A DNA stretch of 64,000 nt from Hysterangium stoloniferum. Lineage: Eukaryota; Basidiomycota; Agaricomycetes; Hysterangiales; Hysterangiaceae. The position numbers and the translations under genes are program-made. This document shows positions 1 through 10,237 of this stretch, in pieces. Positions within the stretch are counted from its first letter, which is position 1; every line of letters begins with the position of its first letter. Location of the stretch: NCBI GenBank assembly GCA_015178975.1, contig WHVD01000020.1:620001-684000 (forward strand), read 5' to 3'. A model generated the notes under the pieces. It made no database searches. It was not told where the DNA came from and saw only the letters and a list, made by a program, of their open reading frames with translations.

Positions 1-485
1 ACCTCCACGGTGTGCTTGCACACCTGTGCAGCTACATGCTCATGCACTGCACCCAGCTCTCGACCATTTCATAGGCAAGACTGGTGACATAGTCATTTTC
101 ACACTGCCACACCCATATCCACATGCTGCACCCATACTCCTGCACACTCGCACCTATGCACTCATGCACTGCACCCCACTCTCAACTGTTCCATTGGTGA
201 GACTGGTGATGTAGTCGTTTGCATGCTCTTGCTGGCCATAGGTGACAATCCCATATGTGCCTTCTCCTATACCCCCTATACTGCCCCCCTGTTGCGATAT
301 TGTTGTTCCAGGACAATCTCACAATATAATGATCATCCCCCATGTGACATAATTTTTGAGGGAGTGTCCAGGGTCAAATGGGAATGTATCCATCCTCGGC
401 TTGGTCTGTTGAGAGGTGTCCAGCAAGGTGTGTCCATGATTGCCTTCCATTTGCAGAAACTTCATCAGTGCCCCCCATTCTGGGA
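1..485. repeat. Tandem repeat, about 122-bp period, plus unassigned DNA
   Basis: Two imperfect copies of a block start near 28 and 150; both contain GCACTGCACCC followed by CTCTC, then a GAGACTGGTGA-like stretch. Short open frames here are shadows of the repeat. No coding family is recognised in 231-485. The left edge of the window cuts the region, so more copies may lie outside. Confidence 0.5.
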
Positions 486-1547
486 TTAGGGTTTATGTTG
501 ATGAATTCCCAGTGATATCTCCATGGGAAGACTTTTGGTTGGTGAGCCCTGTCCTAGGCATTTTCTATCATCAAAACCATCATCTGATTTCTGCTCCCCA
601 GTTCCCAAGCTTTTATCACAGTCCCAATCATTCGAGCTATTGGATGACTTGTTGGAGGGTCCACTGGAGGGAGTAAATGGGATAGGATGGATAGGTGATG
701 GATGGTGAGATTCGTCAGGACACTGCGAATCTCGACCTGAGGATGATGGGGAACTGGAGATGACCTTGACTGTGATATTTTCTGTAGACACATTCAAGAA
801 AGATGACTGTCCTTTTTTGGCAGTCGATCTGGCATGGATCCCAGGACATTCTCCGTGAAAGGGACCAGAGCTGGAGGATGAGGGTGTTTGTTCTGGCTCA
901 TCAAACCCACTGAGCAATTCTGCCATCATATTGTTACATCTCTCCAGGTTGTGCATCAATCTTGACCTGAGAGTAAAGTAGGTGAAACACACATTTGAGG
1001 GTTTACCGTACATGGATTCCTTCAATGTTTGAATGTATATGAAATCAGTATCGACCCTTGGCACGATGTGGTCCCCTCCGAGCAATATGTGCATAATCTG
1101 TAGCAGATCATCATTCACACAAAGTAAATCGGAGAGCAGAATGAACAATTCCATCTTGATACCTGCTATTCCCTTTTCTTGGAAGGACATCACTTCGTTT
1201 GACCACTTTGGAATCAACTTTGTTACCTTGTTGAGAGTTCCAGGCCAAGTGAATAAGTCCTGTGCTGATATGATGCCATGGTACCTTCCCAGCCAGATAG
1301 CTATTCTCGTAGGCATGGATGGGTACCTTGTCTTGTAATCCTTTGTGGCAGTGACGACCTTATCTCTCGAAACTCGAGGAGCGTAGTAAGAGCCCCACTT
1401 CACATTGACAGGCTCCCAATAAAGTTGTTGGCCATGATGCTTGAGCATAACTTGTCTCGGTGGGAAGACCAGGGTATCCTTCATGAAGACGTGAGCATTT
1501 TGCCTTTCCAAGGGACTCGACTGCTTGAAGTTCGGGTTACCTTCCAT
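486..1547 (-). CDS. Hypothetical protein, 353 aa, Ser/Pro-rich C-terminus
   Basis: This is one uninterrupted frame of 353 codons, which is long for the surrounding decayed DNA. The N-terminal two thirds looks globular and has many aromatic residues (WGRYHG-like and YFTLRSRLMHNLERC segments). The last 130 residues are low complexity, rich in Ser, Pro, Asp and His. I do not recognise the family. It lies just left of a dead Ty3/gypsy fragment on the other strand, so it may be a transposon-borne accessory gene rather than a host gene. No intron is needed. The start is the first ATG after in-frame stops; the true 5' end could lie further up if an exon is missing. Confidence 0.4.
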   Translation of the reverse strand: MEGNPNFKQSSPLERQNAHVFMKDTLVFPPRQVMLKHHGQQLYWEPVNVKWGSYYAPRVSRDKVVTATKDYKTRYPSMPTRIAIWLGRYHGIISAQDLFTWPGTLNKVTKLIPKWSNEVMSFQEKGIAGIKMELFILLSDLLCVNDDLLQIMHILLGGDHIVPRVDTDFIYIQTLKESMYGKPSNVCFTYFTLRSRLMHNLERCNNMMAELLSGFDEPEQTPSSSSSGPFHGECPGIHARSTAKKGQSSFLNVSTENITVKVISSSPSSSGRDSQCPDESHHPSPIHPIPFTPSSGPSNKSSNSSNDWDCDKSLGTGEQKSDDGFDDRKCLGQGSPTKSLPMEISLGIHQHKP

Positions 1548-2031
1548 TTGACCAGATTCACAATGCTCAGCGTGTGAGGAGTTCCAGACAGCCTTTTGTA
1601 CTTAGAATTTGATAATAGAATAAAAAGAGATTTTCTTCATAGGGAAAGTATGGTCTGGCCCGGATCACCACTGTGAAGAGTGGTAGAAGTTCTGACCGTT
1701 CTATATACGAAGAAATGAGTAGAATGGGAAGAATGATGATTTGAGTGGAGGCCTCAACTGCTATAGTTCGAGGTCTGAAGTGTTAGATAGCTCAGATAAT
1801 GCTACCTATGTGGTAGCTGACACATTACCCTGATCACCACTCGCTGTAGACCTAGTTTATGTCTTACAAATGGTGGTGCTTGGGTAAAAGTGTGTCTGAG
1901 TTCTATTTGGTGCCGAGTGCACCCACAAGTATACACAAAGCTTCAAACTAATGAAATGGTGCAATATTCGAAGAATATAAAGGATAGAAAAATATGAATA
2001 AAATGTGTAAAATATAAATAAAATAAAAGGA
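1548..2031. other. Non-coding AT-rich stretch
   Basis: No gene is seen. The last 100 bp before 2032 are very A/T-rich and probably contain the left break-point of the Ty3/gypsy remnant that follows. Confidence 0.4.
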
Positions 2032-2531
2032 GTGTTTTACCACAATGAAACTGTGGTAAAATCATACTCCTCACACCGAGTATTCATTAAAGCCGAGTTT
2101 TTCCGAACTACTAGACCCTCTAAGAAGCTCTCTGAAAAATATTTAGGTCCTTTTGAAGTTATAGCACAGGCCGCACACTTTCATGGACACTTCGGCTTCC
2201 CAACAACATGCGTGCAGTGCACCTGGTATTTCAAGTATCTATGTTAGAACCTTGTATTGCTAACAATATACCGGATCACATACAACCACCACCTCCACCT
2301 GTGATTATTGACAGAGAACCCAAATTCAAGATATCGGAGATCCTAGACTCCAAAATCAACAATCACCGATGTTCATGCAAGTTACTTTATTTGGTTAAAT
2401 GGGCTGGCTATGAAGGTACAGATGAAGAAACTTCATGGATCCTAGCTACAGAGCTCAGCAATGCATCGGAAATCGTCTTAGGGTTTCATCAAGCATATCT
2501 GAATAAACCTGGTCCTTTAGATTCTCTATAG
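2032..2531 (+). pseudogene. Ty3/gypsy pol 3' end: integrase tail plus chromodomain
   Basis: The first frame (2032-2190) matches the integrase C-terminal region of chromodomain Ty3/gypsy elements (a KLSEKYLGPFEVI-like segment). A frameshift near 2190-2208 moves the reading into the frame that ends at 2531. That frame carries a chromodomain: ISEILDSK, then LLYLVKWAGY and the W of ETSWI, the usual aromatic positions. Reverse transcriptase and the integrase core are missing upstream, so only the 3' end of pol remains. The 3' LTR at 3789 is in the same orientation. Confidence in the family is high; the exact left edge is not known. Confidence 0.85.
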
Positions 2532-2633
2532 TCTCTCACATGGTATCTGACCCTTTTCTGAATATGTCTTATGTTTTCACACTTTGTTTGTTTTGCTTTA
2601 AAACCATTATATTTTACTATCTAAAAGTTTCCT

Positions 2634-3562
2634 CTACAACTTCTCCTTCTTCCCAGCCTCTGACCCTTTCCCCTCACCGACAGCCACCGACACCTCCTCA
2701 CTGACTTTTCCTGATACCTCAACTCCAGGCCCAACTTCATCGGAACTCAATTCTTCTAAATACTGCTCAAGCTGTTCCCCGAGTGACTCAATAGCGCTGG
2801 TTTGTTTTTCCAGCCCCATGCCCAATAGTCACAATTGTTCGGTCATCAGCCCCTGTTGTCAGTGTCTCGAATCAGAACTGAGTTGTTTCTGAGAAATAGG
2901 TGCACATGAGGTGGTTCTGCTCTTCTAGAGCATCACCTGCCGTTCTTGGTAGAACCCATTCCCATCAGTATCCAGGAATACACAACCAAGTTTTTGACTA
3001 GCACACTCTTGATGAGTGTGGCCCCGACCACTTGCCCATGGATGGCAAGTCCAACCCCATTTGGTGCACCAGTTGCACTTTGGGTTATTTTCAGGCCCCA
3101 CCTTGGGGGCCTGTTTTTGTTTCTATAATCGAAAACAAAAAGAAATTAGAAAATTTAAATGATAGGAATCCGAACCCACCTTGGGGCTCAACAGCCCTGG
3201 TACGTCCTCCTCATCCTCCTCATCCTCTCCATCATGAGACTCCAAAGGTGTCGCTGCCTTGCACTGTGGAAAAAAAAATCAGCAAGATTTGCAAAAGATG
3301 AGAGAACCCGACTTACTTTACCCTCCCACTTCTTCTTTGCCTCCTCCTCTCGCACCCGATCAGCCTCCTGCTGCTTTTTCTTTGCAAGCACTGCATTCCA
3401 ATGCTTGCGTGCAGCCTCTTCCACTGCCAGCTTCTTCTCCTCCACCTCTATCCCCACCAGCTCCTCCTTCTCCTTATGCTCTTCCTCCTCCTGCACTTTC
3501 CTCTTCTCTTCAAGAAGACGCTGATGTTCTTGAGCACTCAAGGGTCCACTCGGACCTGACAT
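2634..3562 (-). pseudogene. Spliced antisense gene: coiled coil plus Cys cluster, inside gypsy element
   Basis: On the strand opposite to pol, an ATG at 3562 opens a charged coiled coil rich in Glu, Lys and Arg (exon 3317-3562). A 53-nt intron (3264-3316, GTAAGT..CACAG) leads to an acidic exon (3180-3263, runs of EDEEDEED). A second 57-nt intron (3123-3179) leads to a Cys-rich exon with CNWC, a C ten residues later region (TC-HPW), then EC and GC. All three junctions keep phase 0. The frame stops at 2925, after about 175 aa. Beyond the stop the same strand still encodes another coiled coil down to 2634, so the gene looks recently broken. The Cys cluster suggests zinc binding (inference). It sits between the pol stop and the 3' LTR. 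Confidence 0.6.
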
Positions 3563-3788
3563 GGGAGTGACTGTTAACCAAACCGGGAAGGGCTTCGACC
3601 CCGAACCTATGGTCATGGTGGTTGAGGGAAGAGAGTTGAAATTCAAGCGCCAGCACCCCTTGCATTTTTATATGTAAATTTTTACCAGGTCACATGATGT
3701 TTCGACACACCACCGTACCCGACAAGTTTTTTACATATGGAATCTAGATTTTCGGCCTCCTTGGGATTTCAGCCAAATGGGGGGATAC

Positions 3789-5107
3789 TGTTATGACCAT
3801 GTTGCAACCCAACGGTCACCGAGGATATCGCCACCTATTGATGTTTCAAGTTATCGCTCAAGTCATCGCATTGGAAACCATCAGTCACCCGATGCTGATG
3901 TATCCTTTCATGGCGATCAAACCCTGTTTACGCCCCCATCAAAATATACTTGTACTATCTGGTTATACTCTGATATGTCCCTTTTTATTATGATGATCCA
4001 TTCTACTCTATGTTTCACATATGCCTATATATACTTGTAACCCTCAGACTATTTCCTTTTCTCGTAATTCCACTCTCAGTTAATCACAGCCTCCAAACTT
4101 ATCGTAACCTTCCCATTCCTAGTCAAATTTATTTGTCAATAATGTTTTCCGCTCTTCCCTTAGTTAGTATTTTCTAGACGCCAAATACTTGTATATGAAC
4201 CCACTGTAGTTGTAGTTACTAGGCAATCAGAATATCAACTCAGAACACCCACATACATCTTTAGAAGTCTTACTCTAAGTATCCCGCTCTCCGCCTTCGT
4301 GTGTGCTTGCCCACTCTCGGTCCCCAACCCCTGACACTCGACTTATCCTTCGGTCCTGATCGGTAACTCACCGTGAGGTACTTGTTAGGAGGATAACCCA
4401 AAACTTTAAAAATTATTTATCCACTAAAATATATATATTTATATTGTTTGTTGTAAAATTAATATTTAATCAAATTCAGTTGATTAGGTATCACTCTGAA
4501 GAATGCAAAAATATTAATATTTATCCTATATCTGACAAAATTTAGTCAAACAATCATCTGTAGATTGTTCTTTTGGAATAAATTGCACAATGGGGATTGG
4601 TACCCCAGATAGTTCTGGTTAACTCTCTAAACCAACTAAATTTAAATTATATGAAATATATTTGAAAGTTTGCTTGTATACAAGAGAATAAATCATAACC
4701 CAAAGATTAAGTCATAACCCAAATAATCTTGTTTAACCCAAATAACCTTGTTTAACCCAAATAATCTAGGTTAACCCAAATAATCATGTGTAACTATGTC
4801 ATTTGTGTGTATTTTAAAGAGGCATGCATATTTTAAAGATGAAATTTCAGGTAATTAAATATAAACTCATAGAATAAGTTGTCATGGCCAGAAGGAATAG
4901 ACTCACTTAGAAAATATGAGGGTTATTCAGTAAAATTTTGTATATTCAATAAAGTGTGACCATCCTCCTTAGGACTAGTCTTCACCTGTCCGAAATTTAA
5001 GGACACCTGACAGTTATTTGCGAGGGTGCAGCATATAAGCTGAAGCCAAGTCCTTCCGATTGGTTCCCATCAGCCTACTGACATTAGTCAGTTTTCAGTT
5101 CTTAACA
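3789..5107 (+). repeat. Ty3/gypsy LTR (about 735 bp) split by a MITE
   Basis: Starts TGTTATGACC and ends GTTCTTAACA. It aligns along its length with the complete solo LTRs at 18829-19547 and 32157-32879 (719 and 723 bp) once the MITE at 4388-4968 and its 3-bp duplication are removed. Confidence 0.9.
4388..4968. mobile_element. MITE, 581 bp, GGAGG ends, TTA target duplication (PIF/Harbinger-like)
   Basis: The gypsy LTR is interrupted exactly here. The insert begins GGAGGATAACC and ends GACCATCCTCC (inverted ends share GGAGGAT). It is flanked by TTA on both sides, present once in the undisturbed LTR copies. It has no coding capacity. 4685-4790 contains a roughly 20-bp tandem repeat (TTTAACCCAAATAA type). 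A diverged copy lies at 22938-23344. Assignment to PIF/Harbinger rests on the TTA duplication only. Confidence 0.8.
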
Positions 5108-5472
5108 ATATATTAATCATCAGATTCAAGCTCTGGAAGCATGAGGGGTGGTGGAAGCATGAGGGGTGGTGATACACAGTGGGATTTTATGATAGCACTG
5201 AGAGAATTTGTAGGTCATAATCAAGCTCTGAAAGTTATAGAGAGCTTACTTGGACCTTTTTTTGTTGTATAAATAACTTATTTGAGCTGCTCCATTTCAC
5301 TCCATATTTGGCTTGCAGTGGTGCTGGTTGGCATAGTATGCTGCATCCACATTGTTAGTAGCTGATATAATTTATTATGCACTTCCTCAAAATCACATAT
5401 TTTCTTAAATAGAGATGTAAAGGATGGCATGGGTGTGATATTGATGTTGCTTCACAGACATGGTGATGAGTA
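5108..5472. other. Non-coding, short direct repeat
   Basis: No gene seen. Near 5138-5171 a 17-bp unit (GAAGCATGAGGGGTGGT) is repeated in tandem. Confidence 0.4.
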
Positions 5473-5841
5473 CAGTCAACTCCTTCATAACCCATACAAT
5501 TATGGAGTAACCAAGTTGCTAAGCAGGTTTTAATATCTCCCTGATAACCCATACTCCCTCTGTAGCAATTGTAATATCTCAGTTGACAGGTAGATAGGAA
5601 TTGACTAAGGTAGCTCATGGTAGTTTAAGTGTATTTATAGGTCTCCTCAATAATAGAGGCAGCAAGAAAGCAGGAGGAACAAAGGAATAAGATGACAATG
5701 GGTTGATCAGACAAAAGGAAGGTAGCGTGGGACATTCCGTAGTGATTACAATATACACGTGTGAGCCTTCAATCACAACACCCTCATAACACATACTTCT
5801 TGGCCTATCCCAAGGGGTATGTGTTATGAGGGAGTCAACTG
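5473..5841. mobile_element. MITE, 369 bp, pogo/mariner type
   Basis: Left end CAGTCAACTCCTTCATAAC and right end (reverse) CAGTTGACTCCCTCATAAC form inverted repeats of about 25 bp, flanked by TA on both sides (5471-5472, 5842-5843). The right end also contains a perfect 16-bp hairpin (5781-5833 region). The CAGT(T/C)(G/A)ACTC type of end is typical of pogo/Fot-like Tc1/mariner elements. No transposase is present. Confidence 0.75.
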
Positions 5842-6652
5842 TACAACCACAAGGACGTTACGTGCTCTAGCTTTTTTTTTTTTTAATACATTTATATACC
5901 CCATCGCATAACTAAGATACATAGCGGTTGGGAGAAAAAGTACCCTAATGGTAGGTGGGGGGCGGCAGGATATGTATGTAGCTGACAACCGTAAGTCTTA
6001 AGAAAAGTTCGCGGATCTGAACCATGTTATAGGACCATATATATATATAGTTTATCGACATACGATATTTATTGGATATTAGTTGAAAATACTCTAATAC
6101 AGGGAATTAACTACATATGCGCCACGGATATTTAAATGATTATACTGATATTCTATGTTTGTGATATATGGAATTTCAGCAACATTCCTTCTGGAGCTTT
6201 TTTGGGCTAAGGCGAGGTGATCACACTCATTTCCCACCCCGCCACCAGGATCCACCGCCACCACTATTCACCGTTGCCATCACTATCCACTGCCCGCGGC
6301 ACCGTCCATCTATCACCACCACATTGGTCGTCGCCATCCACTGTCGCCTACCGTAACAATAGCGCACACCTGAATGCCCAGACGTCTACGAAGCCACAGC
6401 ATATCAATGTATCGACGAATCTGCGTGCCGTTCGGCCCTGAACCTAACCAGACATTGGCATCTTGCAATGTGAACAGCCAAAAATGGGCTCATGGTAGAG
6501 TGAAAAAGAGGTACTTTGAGGAGTTAACCTGCCACAGATAAGATGGCAGCAAAGGCGATGTCTGAAAACAGATGTCACAATGGTTCAGTGACTATATGCA
6601 TTTCAAACGCTAAAAATATTCACAATACATTCAAGATAACTCAGAGTACAGC
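5842..6652. other. Non-coding; T-run and CCA-rich segment
   Basis: A run of about 14 T near 5871-5884 and a (CAC/CCA)-rich segment at 6235-6350 are the only distinct elements. The T-run could be the poly(A) tail of a retroposon on the minus strand, but no target duplication was found. Confidence 0.35.
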
Positions 6653-6949
6653 TCAGAAGATACATTGGCCATCTGTGGGACGAAGATATATGGTCGGGGA
6701 GCATAGCTCATGGAGGAAATAATGACGACCGGTAATAACAAGCAAAGACGCAAGTGCCCCCAGTACTAACGGGGTCGCTAACACGATAAGTAACTTGCTA
6801 TTCGGTCGGTAAACGAAAGAAACCTTTTTAGATTTGACTTGATAATAAAAGCATCGATACCTACTGCTTCCTGGAACAGACCATGCGAAGCTCAACGTCC
6901 CTTCTCTAGAAAGAGCAGCAGCACTGAGTCTTTTACAATGCAAAGCCAA
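6653..6949 (-). CDS. Small hypothetical protein with one TM segment
   Basis: The frame is 98 codons, with a hydrophobic stretch of about 20 residues near residue 55 (LLIVLATPLVLGALASLLVI). No family is recognised. The start codon is 13 bp outside the edge of the inverted repeat. It could be a chance frame. Confidence 0.25.
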   Translation of the reverse strand: MALHCKRLSAAALSREGTLSFAWSVPGSSRYRCFYYQVKSKKVSFVYRPNSKLLIVLATPLVLGALASLLVITGRHYFLHELCSPTIYLRPTDGQCIF

Positions 6950-7385
6950 TCAGCTGGTATAGTTGAAGCTCGTTCTTCGATACCTTAATTTAAAATATTT
7001 GATGACGGCGATATGACGGAGATTAGATCGACAGGTATATCCCTTGTTAGGGACAGAAAGCGAGACTAGGGCTGCGTATCTGAGGAGTGAATACGTGTTG
7101 GTAGACGATCTACTGTATGTCTTCGACGTTCTTTGTTTTTCTATTTCATCGCTTCGTTTCGAGAAGCTGGCCAACGGACAGCGCTGGGCACCTCTACCGG
7201 GTTAAGAAGGTAAGGTCCCTACTATGCCTCTCCTGCCACTAGGTGGTTCCCGGTTTCGTAGCGTTTGCAGTTGAAGAAACTGTTTTCCAGTTCGCCAGAT
7301 CGTGCTGAAACGCATTGTGTTAAGAGAAGGATGTTGACTGGCTACACACGTCTCCGTTCACTCATAACTTCCATCGGATGCCGGG

Positions 7386-7547
7386 TGTTGGAGTCTGCGA
7401 GCCATAGAAGCTACAAGACTCCGGTATTGTCTCAGATGTTTGATTCTGAGATTGAATTAGGTATTTGGCTATATAAAGGTCATGTAGTCAGCGTTATACA
7501 ATAGTGTGCTCTGTCCTTATACATTAACACTCCCAAAATATTTAACA
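7386..7547. repeat. Solo LTR, 162 bp, inside the left arm
   Basis: Begins TGTTGGAGTC and ends ATATTTAACA, with the 5-bp duplication CCGGG at 7381-7385 and 7548-7552. The right arm has the empty site (one copy, CTGGG). A TATATAAAG box lies inside. The short length suggests a copia-type LTR. The insertion is younger than the inverted duplication. Confidence 0.85.
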
Positions 7548-8104
7548 CCGGGGCGGTACCAAGGTGGCTAATGTTTCATCGACGGCTCCAGTCGGTTCAA
7601 AGGGATCTGGCCCTAACACCTGAGACATCAGCATGTTCAATAAAATGGTTAGTAACGTTGAGAAAGGAAACTTCAAATTACTTCAGCAACTGTGTTGTTT
7701 TACGCTGGGTAACGCTCTCATAAGATATGACATGGAATAATAGCAAATAAATAAACACCAGTGTGAGAAGTCGAATTCAACCAGGTTTATTTCCTGTGGG
7801 AACGTCATAGTTCACCCTTTTCGTCGTTCGCTTACTTGAAAGAGTTTTACGATGTGAGTGAGAGGTTAAAACAAGCGTGTTCACATAATCAACCATTCCG
7901 CTACACCAAAGAATGTCACAACGCAGAGCGAGCGAGGCAACTCGAAACAACAATATTCTCCATCAATAATACTTCAAGACAGAAAGTGACTAGATCGAAA
8001 AGGTCAGCCTACGAATTCAAGTTAGAGAAATAAATCAAAGCCCACCTTCGGAACCGAATATGTACATGGAAATTGCACCATATCTCGGCGTCGGAATTAA
8101 AATT

Positions 8105-8280
8105 CTAGTAGTCCTTCTGGGGCACGCCTTCTTGGCGGGCTTCGTTCAAATCTGGTTGTGTTAAGTCTAAGGGGGTACATCTCTTACGAGGAGAAATAAC
8201 TCACTAGGGGGAGTGGGACTGGAAGACACAAAGGGAAGGAGCAAAACGGCGAGAATGACAGTGAAAACGGTGAATTTCAT
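8105..8280 (-). CDS. Small secreted peptide, copy A (40 aa, one intron)
   Basis: Exon 1 (8205-8280) encodes a signal peptide: MKF, then a hydrophobic core (VILAVLLLPF) and a small-residue cleavage zone SSSPTPP. A 53-nt intron (8152-8204) has GTGAGT at the donor, CTTAAC as a likely branch point and CCAG at the acceptor. Exon 2 (8105-8151) adds NLNEARQEGVPQKDY and stops. The predicted mature peptide is about 20 residues and has no Cys. A TATAAAT box (8358-8364) lies 78 nt upstream of the ATG. The second copy at 10062-10237 differs only at residue 13 (Leu here, Phe there). No family is recognised; a secreted role is inferred from the signal peptide. Confidence 0.6.
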
Positions 8281-8357
8281 GGTGACTGGTGGAGATACGT
8301 ATCACAAATGGATCAACTGGGTTTATGTTGTATCAATGGGCTTACCTTGTACTTAGT

Positions 8358-8364
8358 ATTTATA
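8358..8364 (-). promoter_or_regulatory. TATA box of peptide gene copy A
   Basis: TATAAAT on the minus strand, 78 nt before the ATG. The same box is at the same distance in copy B. Confidence 0.5.
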
Positions 8365-8773
8365 GTCGGTCAGAATCAGCTGAACACATTGTGCCCTCGG
8401 GTTCGCTACCTTTTGGGGGATTCAACACGCGTTCCCATGGCGTCTGAGTTGGGACAAAAAATCGGCAGGTTAGTTTCCATTGACACATTTCAATTGACGC
8501 AATTAATCCGTGGCATGGAAACAGCGGCCAGTAAGGAGCCATCGAATGACGTACGTTGAGGTGAGACGCAGCACTGGGGATCGGATTCCTAGGTTGCAGC
8601 TCGTTACTAGCAACAGTCTTACATTAAAATCACAAAACGCCGCATGGAAAGGCGTGAATTGCATTGATAGTGGCAGGGTCACACACCACAAATGGATTAG
8701 CTCGGTTTTTCCTGTACTTATCACTTATAACCAGAATTTCTCCGTCTGGCCTCAGCCAAGGATCACATTATAG

Positions 8774-9600
8774 ACAGTCATGGGGAACGGCTTGGAGGAC
8801 TACAAGCACCAGGAAAAGCGGGATGCAGTAATGAATAAGTCATTGTCATCCTGATGTTGAAAATAAAGTGTGAGAGAAAGATTTCTTCAGAAGACAACTG
8901 AGTGCAACCGCTGATTCATACCCGCACGCACCCTTCCCTCTCGCCTTTGGGCACGAATCTGATGCCGGACATTTTGTGTGTAGTTCACGAACCCCACATG
9001 AAGGAGTGGTAATGGATATGTACAATGTATCTCACGTAAAGCTGATGTATACCCGCAGGCCGGACACCACGGGACAGTCATCGGGCACGGCTTGGCGGAC
9101 TACAAGCACCAGGACAAGCCAGATGCAGGGATAACAAACTTCTTGCCATCCTGATATGAAAAATAAAATGTGATAGAACGATTTCTTCAGAAACTGAGTG
9201 CAACCGCTGATTCATACCCGCACGCACCTTTTCCTCTCGCCTTTGGTTGCGAATCTGATGCCGAGGTCACGGACACCGGATTGAAGGAATGGTAATGATA
9301 CGTAATGAATCTCACGTGATGCTGATTCATACCTTCAAGCCGACACGGCTTGGCGGACTATATAATTAGATGCAGGAATAGTAAGCTTCTTGCCATCCTG
9401 ATGGCCGAAATTTCCTACCTGATATGAAAAATAAGGTAGAGAAAAGATTTCCTCAGAGGAAAAAAAGACTGAGTGCAACCGTTGATTCATATCCGCACGC
9501 ACCTTCCTCTCTCGCCTTTGGTGGCGAATCTGATGCCGGACCTTTTGTGTGTAAATGATGGACACCACATGAAGGAATGTATTGGATGCGTACAATATAT
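8774..9600. repeat. Three tandem copies (260-300 bp) in the inverted-repeat spacer
   Basis: Units begin near 8774, 9074 and 9336. Each has the sequence of marks CACGGCTTGG(C/A)GGACTA, CATCCTGATR, an ACTGAGTGCAACCG core with the CCGCACGCACC block, and GCGAATCTGATGCCG. The second and third units are shortened by internal deletions. No convincing gene lies in them; open frames on the minus strand merely repeat with the unit. Confidence 0.85.
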
Positions 9601-9977
9601 TTTATGTAAAGTTCAACTCATTCTAACCAATTATAAATGATAAGTACAGGAAAAACCGAGCTAATCCATTTGTGGGTGCCCCTGCCATTATCAATGCAAT
9701 TCATTTTAATGTAAGACTGTTGCTAGTAACGAGCTGCAACCTAGGAATCCGATCCCCAGTGCTGTGTCTCACCTCAACGTGCGTCATTCGATGGCTCCTT
9801 ACTGGCCGCTGTTTCCATGCCACGGATTAATTGCGTCAATTGAAATGTGTCAATGGAAACTAACCTGCCGATTTTTTATCCCAACTCAGACGCCATGGGA
9901 ACGCGTGTTGAATCCCCCAAAAGGTAGCGAACCCGAGGGCACAATGTATCTCATGTGTTCAGCTGATTCTGACCGAC

Positions 9978-9984
9978 TATAAAT
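9978..9984 (+). promoter_or_regulatory. TATA box of peptide gene copy B
   Basis: TATAAAT, 78 nt before the ATG at 10062. Confidence 0.5.
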
Positions 9985-10061
9985 ACTAAGTACAAGGTAA
10001 GCCCATTGATACAACATAAACCCAGTTGATCCATTTGTGATAAGTATCTCCACCAGTCACC

Positions 10062-10237
10062 ATGAAATTCACCGTTTTCACCGTCATTCTCGCCGTTTTC
10101 CTCCTTCCCTTTGTTTCCTCCAGTCCCACTCCCCCTAGTGAGTTATTTCTCCTCGTAAGAGATGTACCCCCTTAGACTTAACACAACCAGATTTGAACGA
10201 AGCCCGCCAAGAAGGCGTGCCCCAGAAGGACTACTAG
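10062..10237 (+). CDS. Small secreted peptide, copy B (40 aa, one intron)
   Basis: Exons 10062-10137 and 10191-10237 flank a 53-nt intron (GTGAGT..CCAG), and the spliced length is 123 nt. Residues 1-21 form a typical signal peptide, followed by SPTPPNLNEARQEGVPQKDY. Without splicing, the frame would run into a stop after about 12 further codons, so both forms are short and secreted. The copy in the other arm is identical but for one residue. Exon 2 and about 100 bp of 3' flank look identical between arms, while the outer flanks have diverged. This fits either selection or recent gene conversion. Function unknown. Confidence 0.6.

Larger units (their letters stand above)
2032..5107 (+). mobile_element. 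3' part of a chromodomain Ty3/gypsy retrotransposon
   Basis: In order it holds the pol tail (2032-2531), the antisense gene (2634-3562), a purine-rich GGGGATAC just before 3789 that looks like a polypurine tract, and the 3' LTR (3789-5107). The 5' LTR, gag and most of pol are absent. The five bases after the LTR do not match those before it, as expected for an internal boundary rather than a solo LTR. Confidence 0.75.
6963..8743 (+). repeat. Left arm of a large inverted repeat
   Basis: Matches the reverse complement of 9623-11209 over its whole length, apart from a solo LTR inserted at 7386-7547 and small indels (one of about 24 bp near 8630). The match is best, apparently without mismatch for over 140 bp, around the peptide gene (8030-8150) and becomes poorer toward both edges. 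Confidence 0.9.

Noticed and set aside
4685-4790. Short-period tandem array as an independent feature
   Set aside because: It is the internal sequence of the 581-bp MITE and recurs in the copy at 22938.
8360-9982. The repeated 60-72 aa frames (MAPYWPLFPC type) as genes
   Set aside because: They are promoter-side sequence of the peptide genes duplicated in both arms and lie antisense or upstream of the spliced genes.
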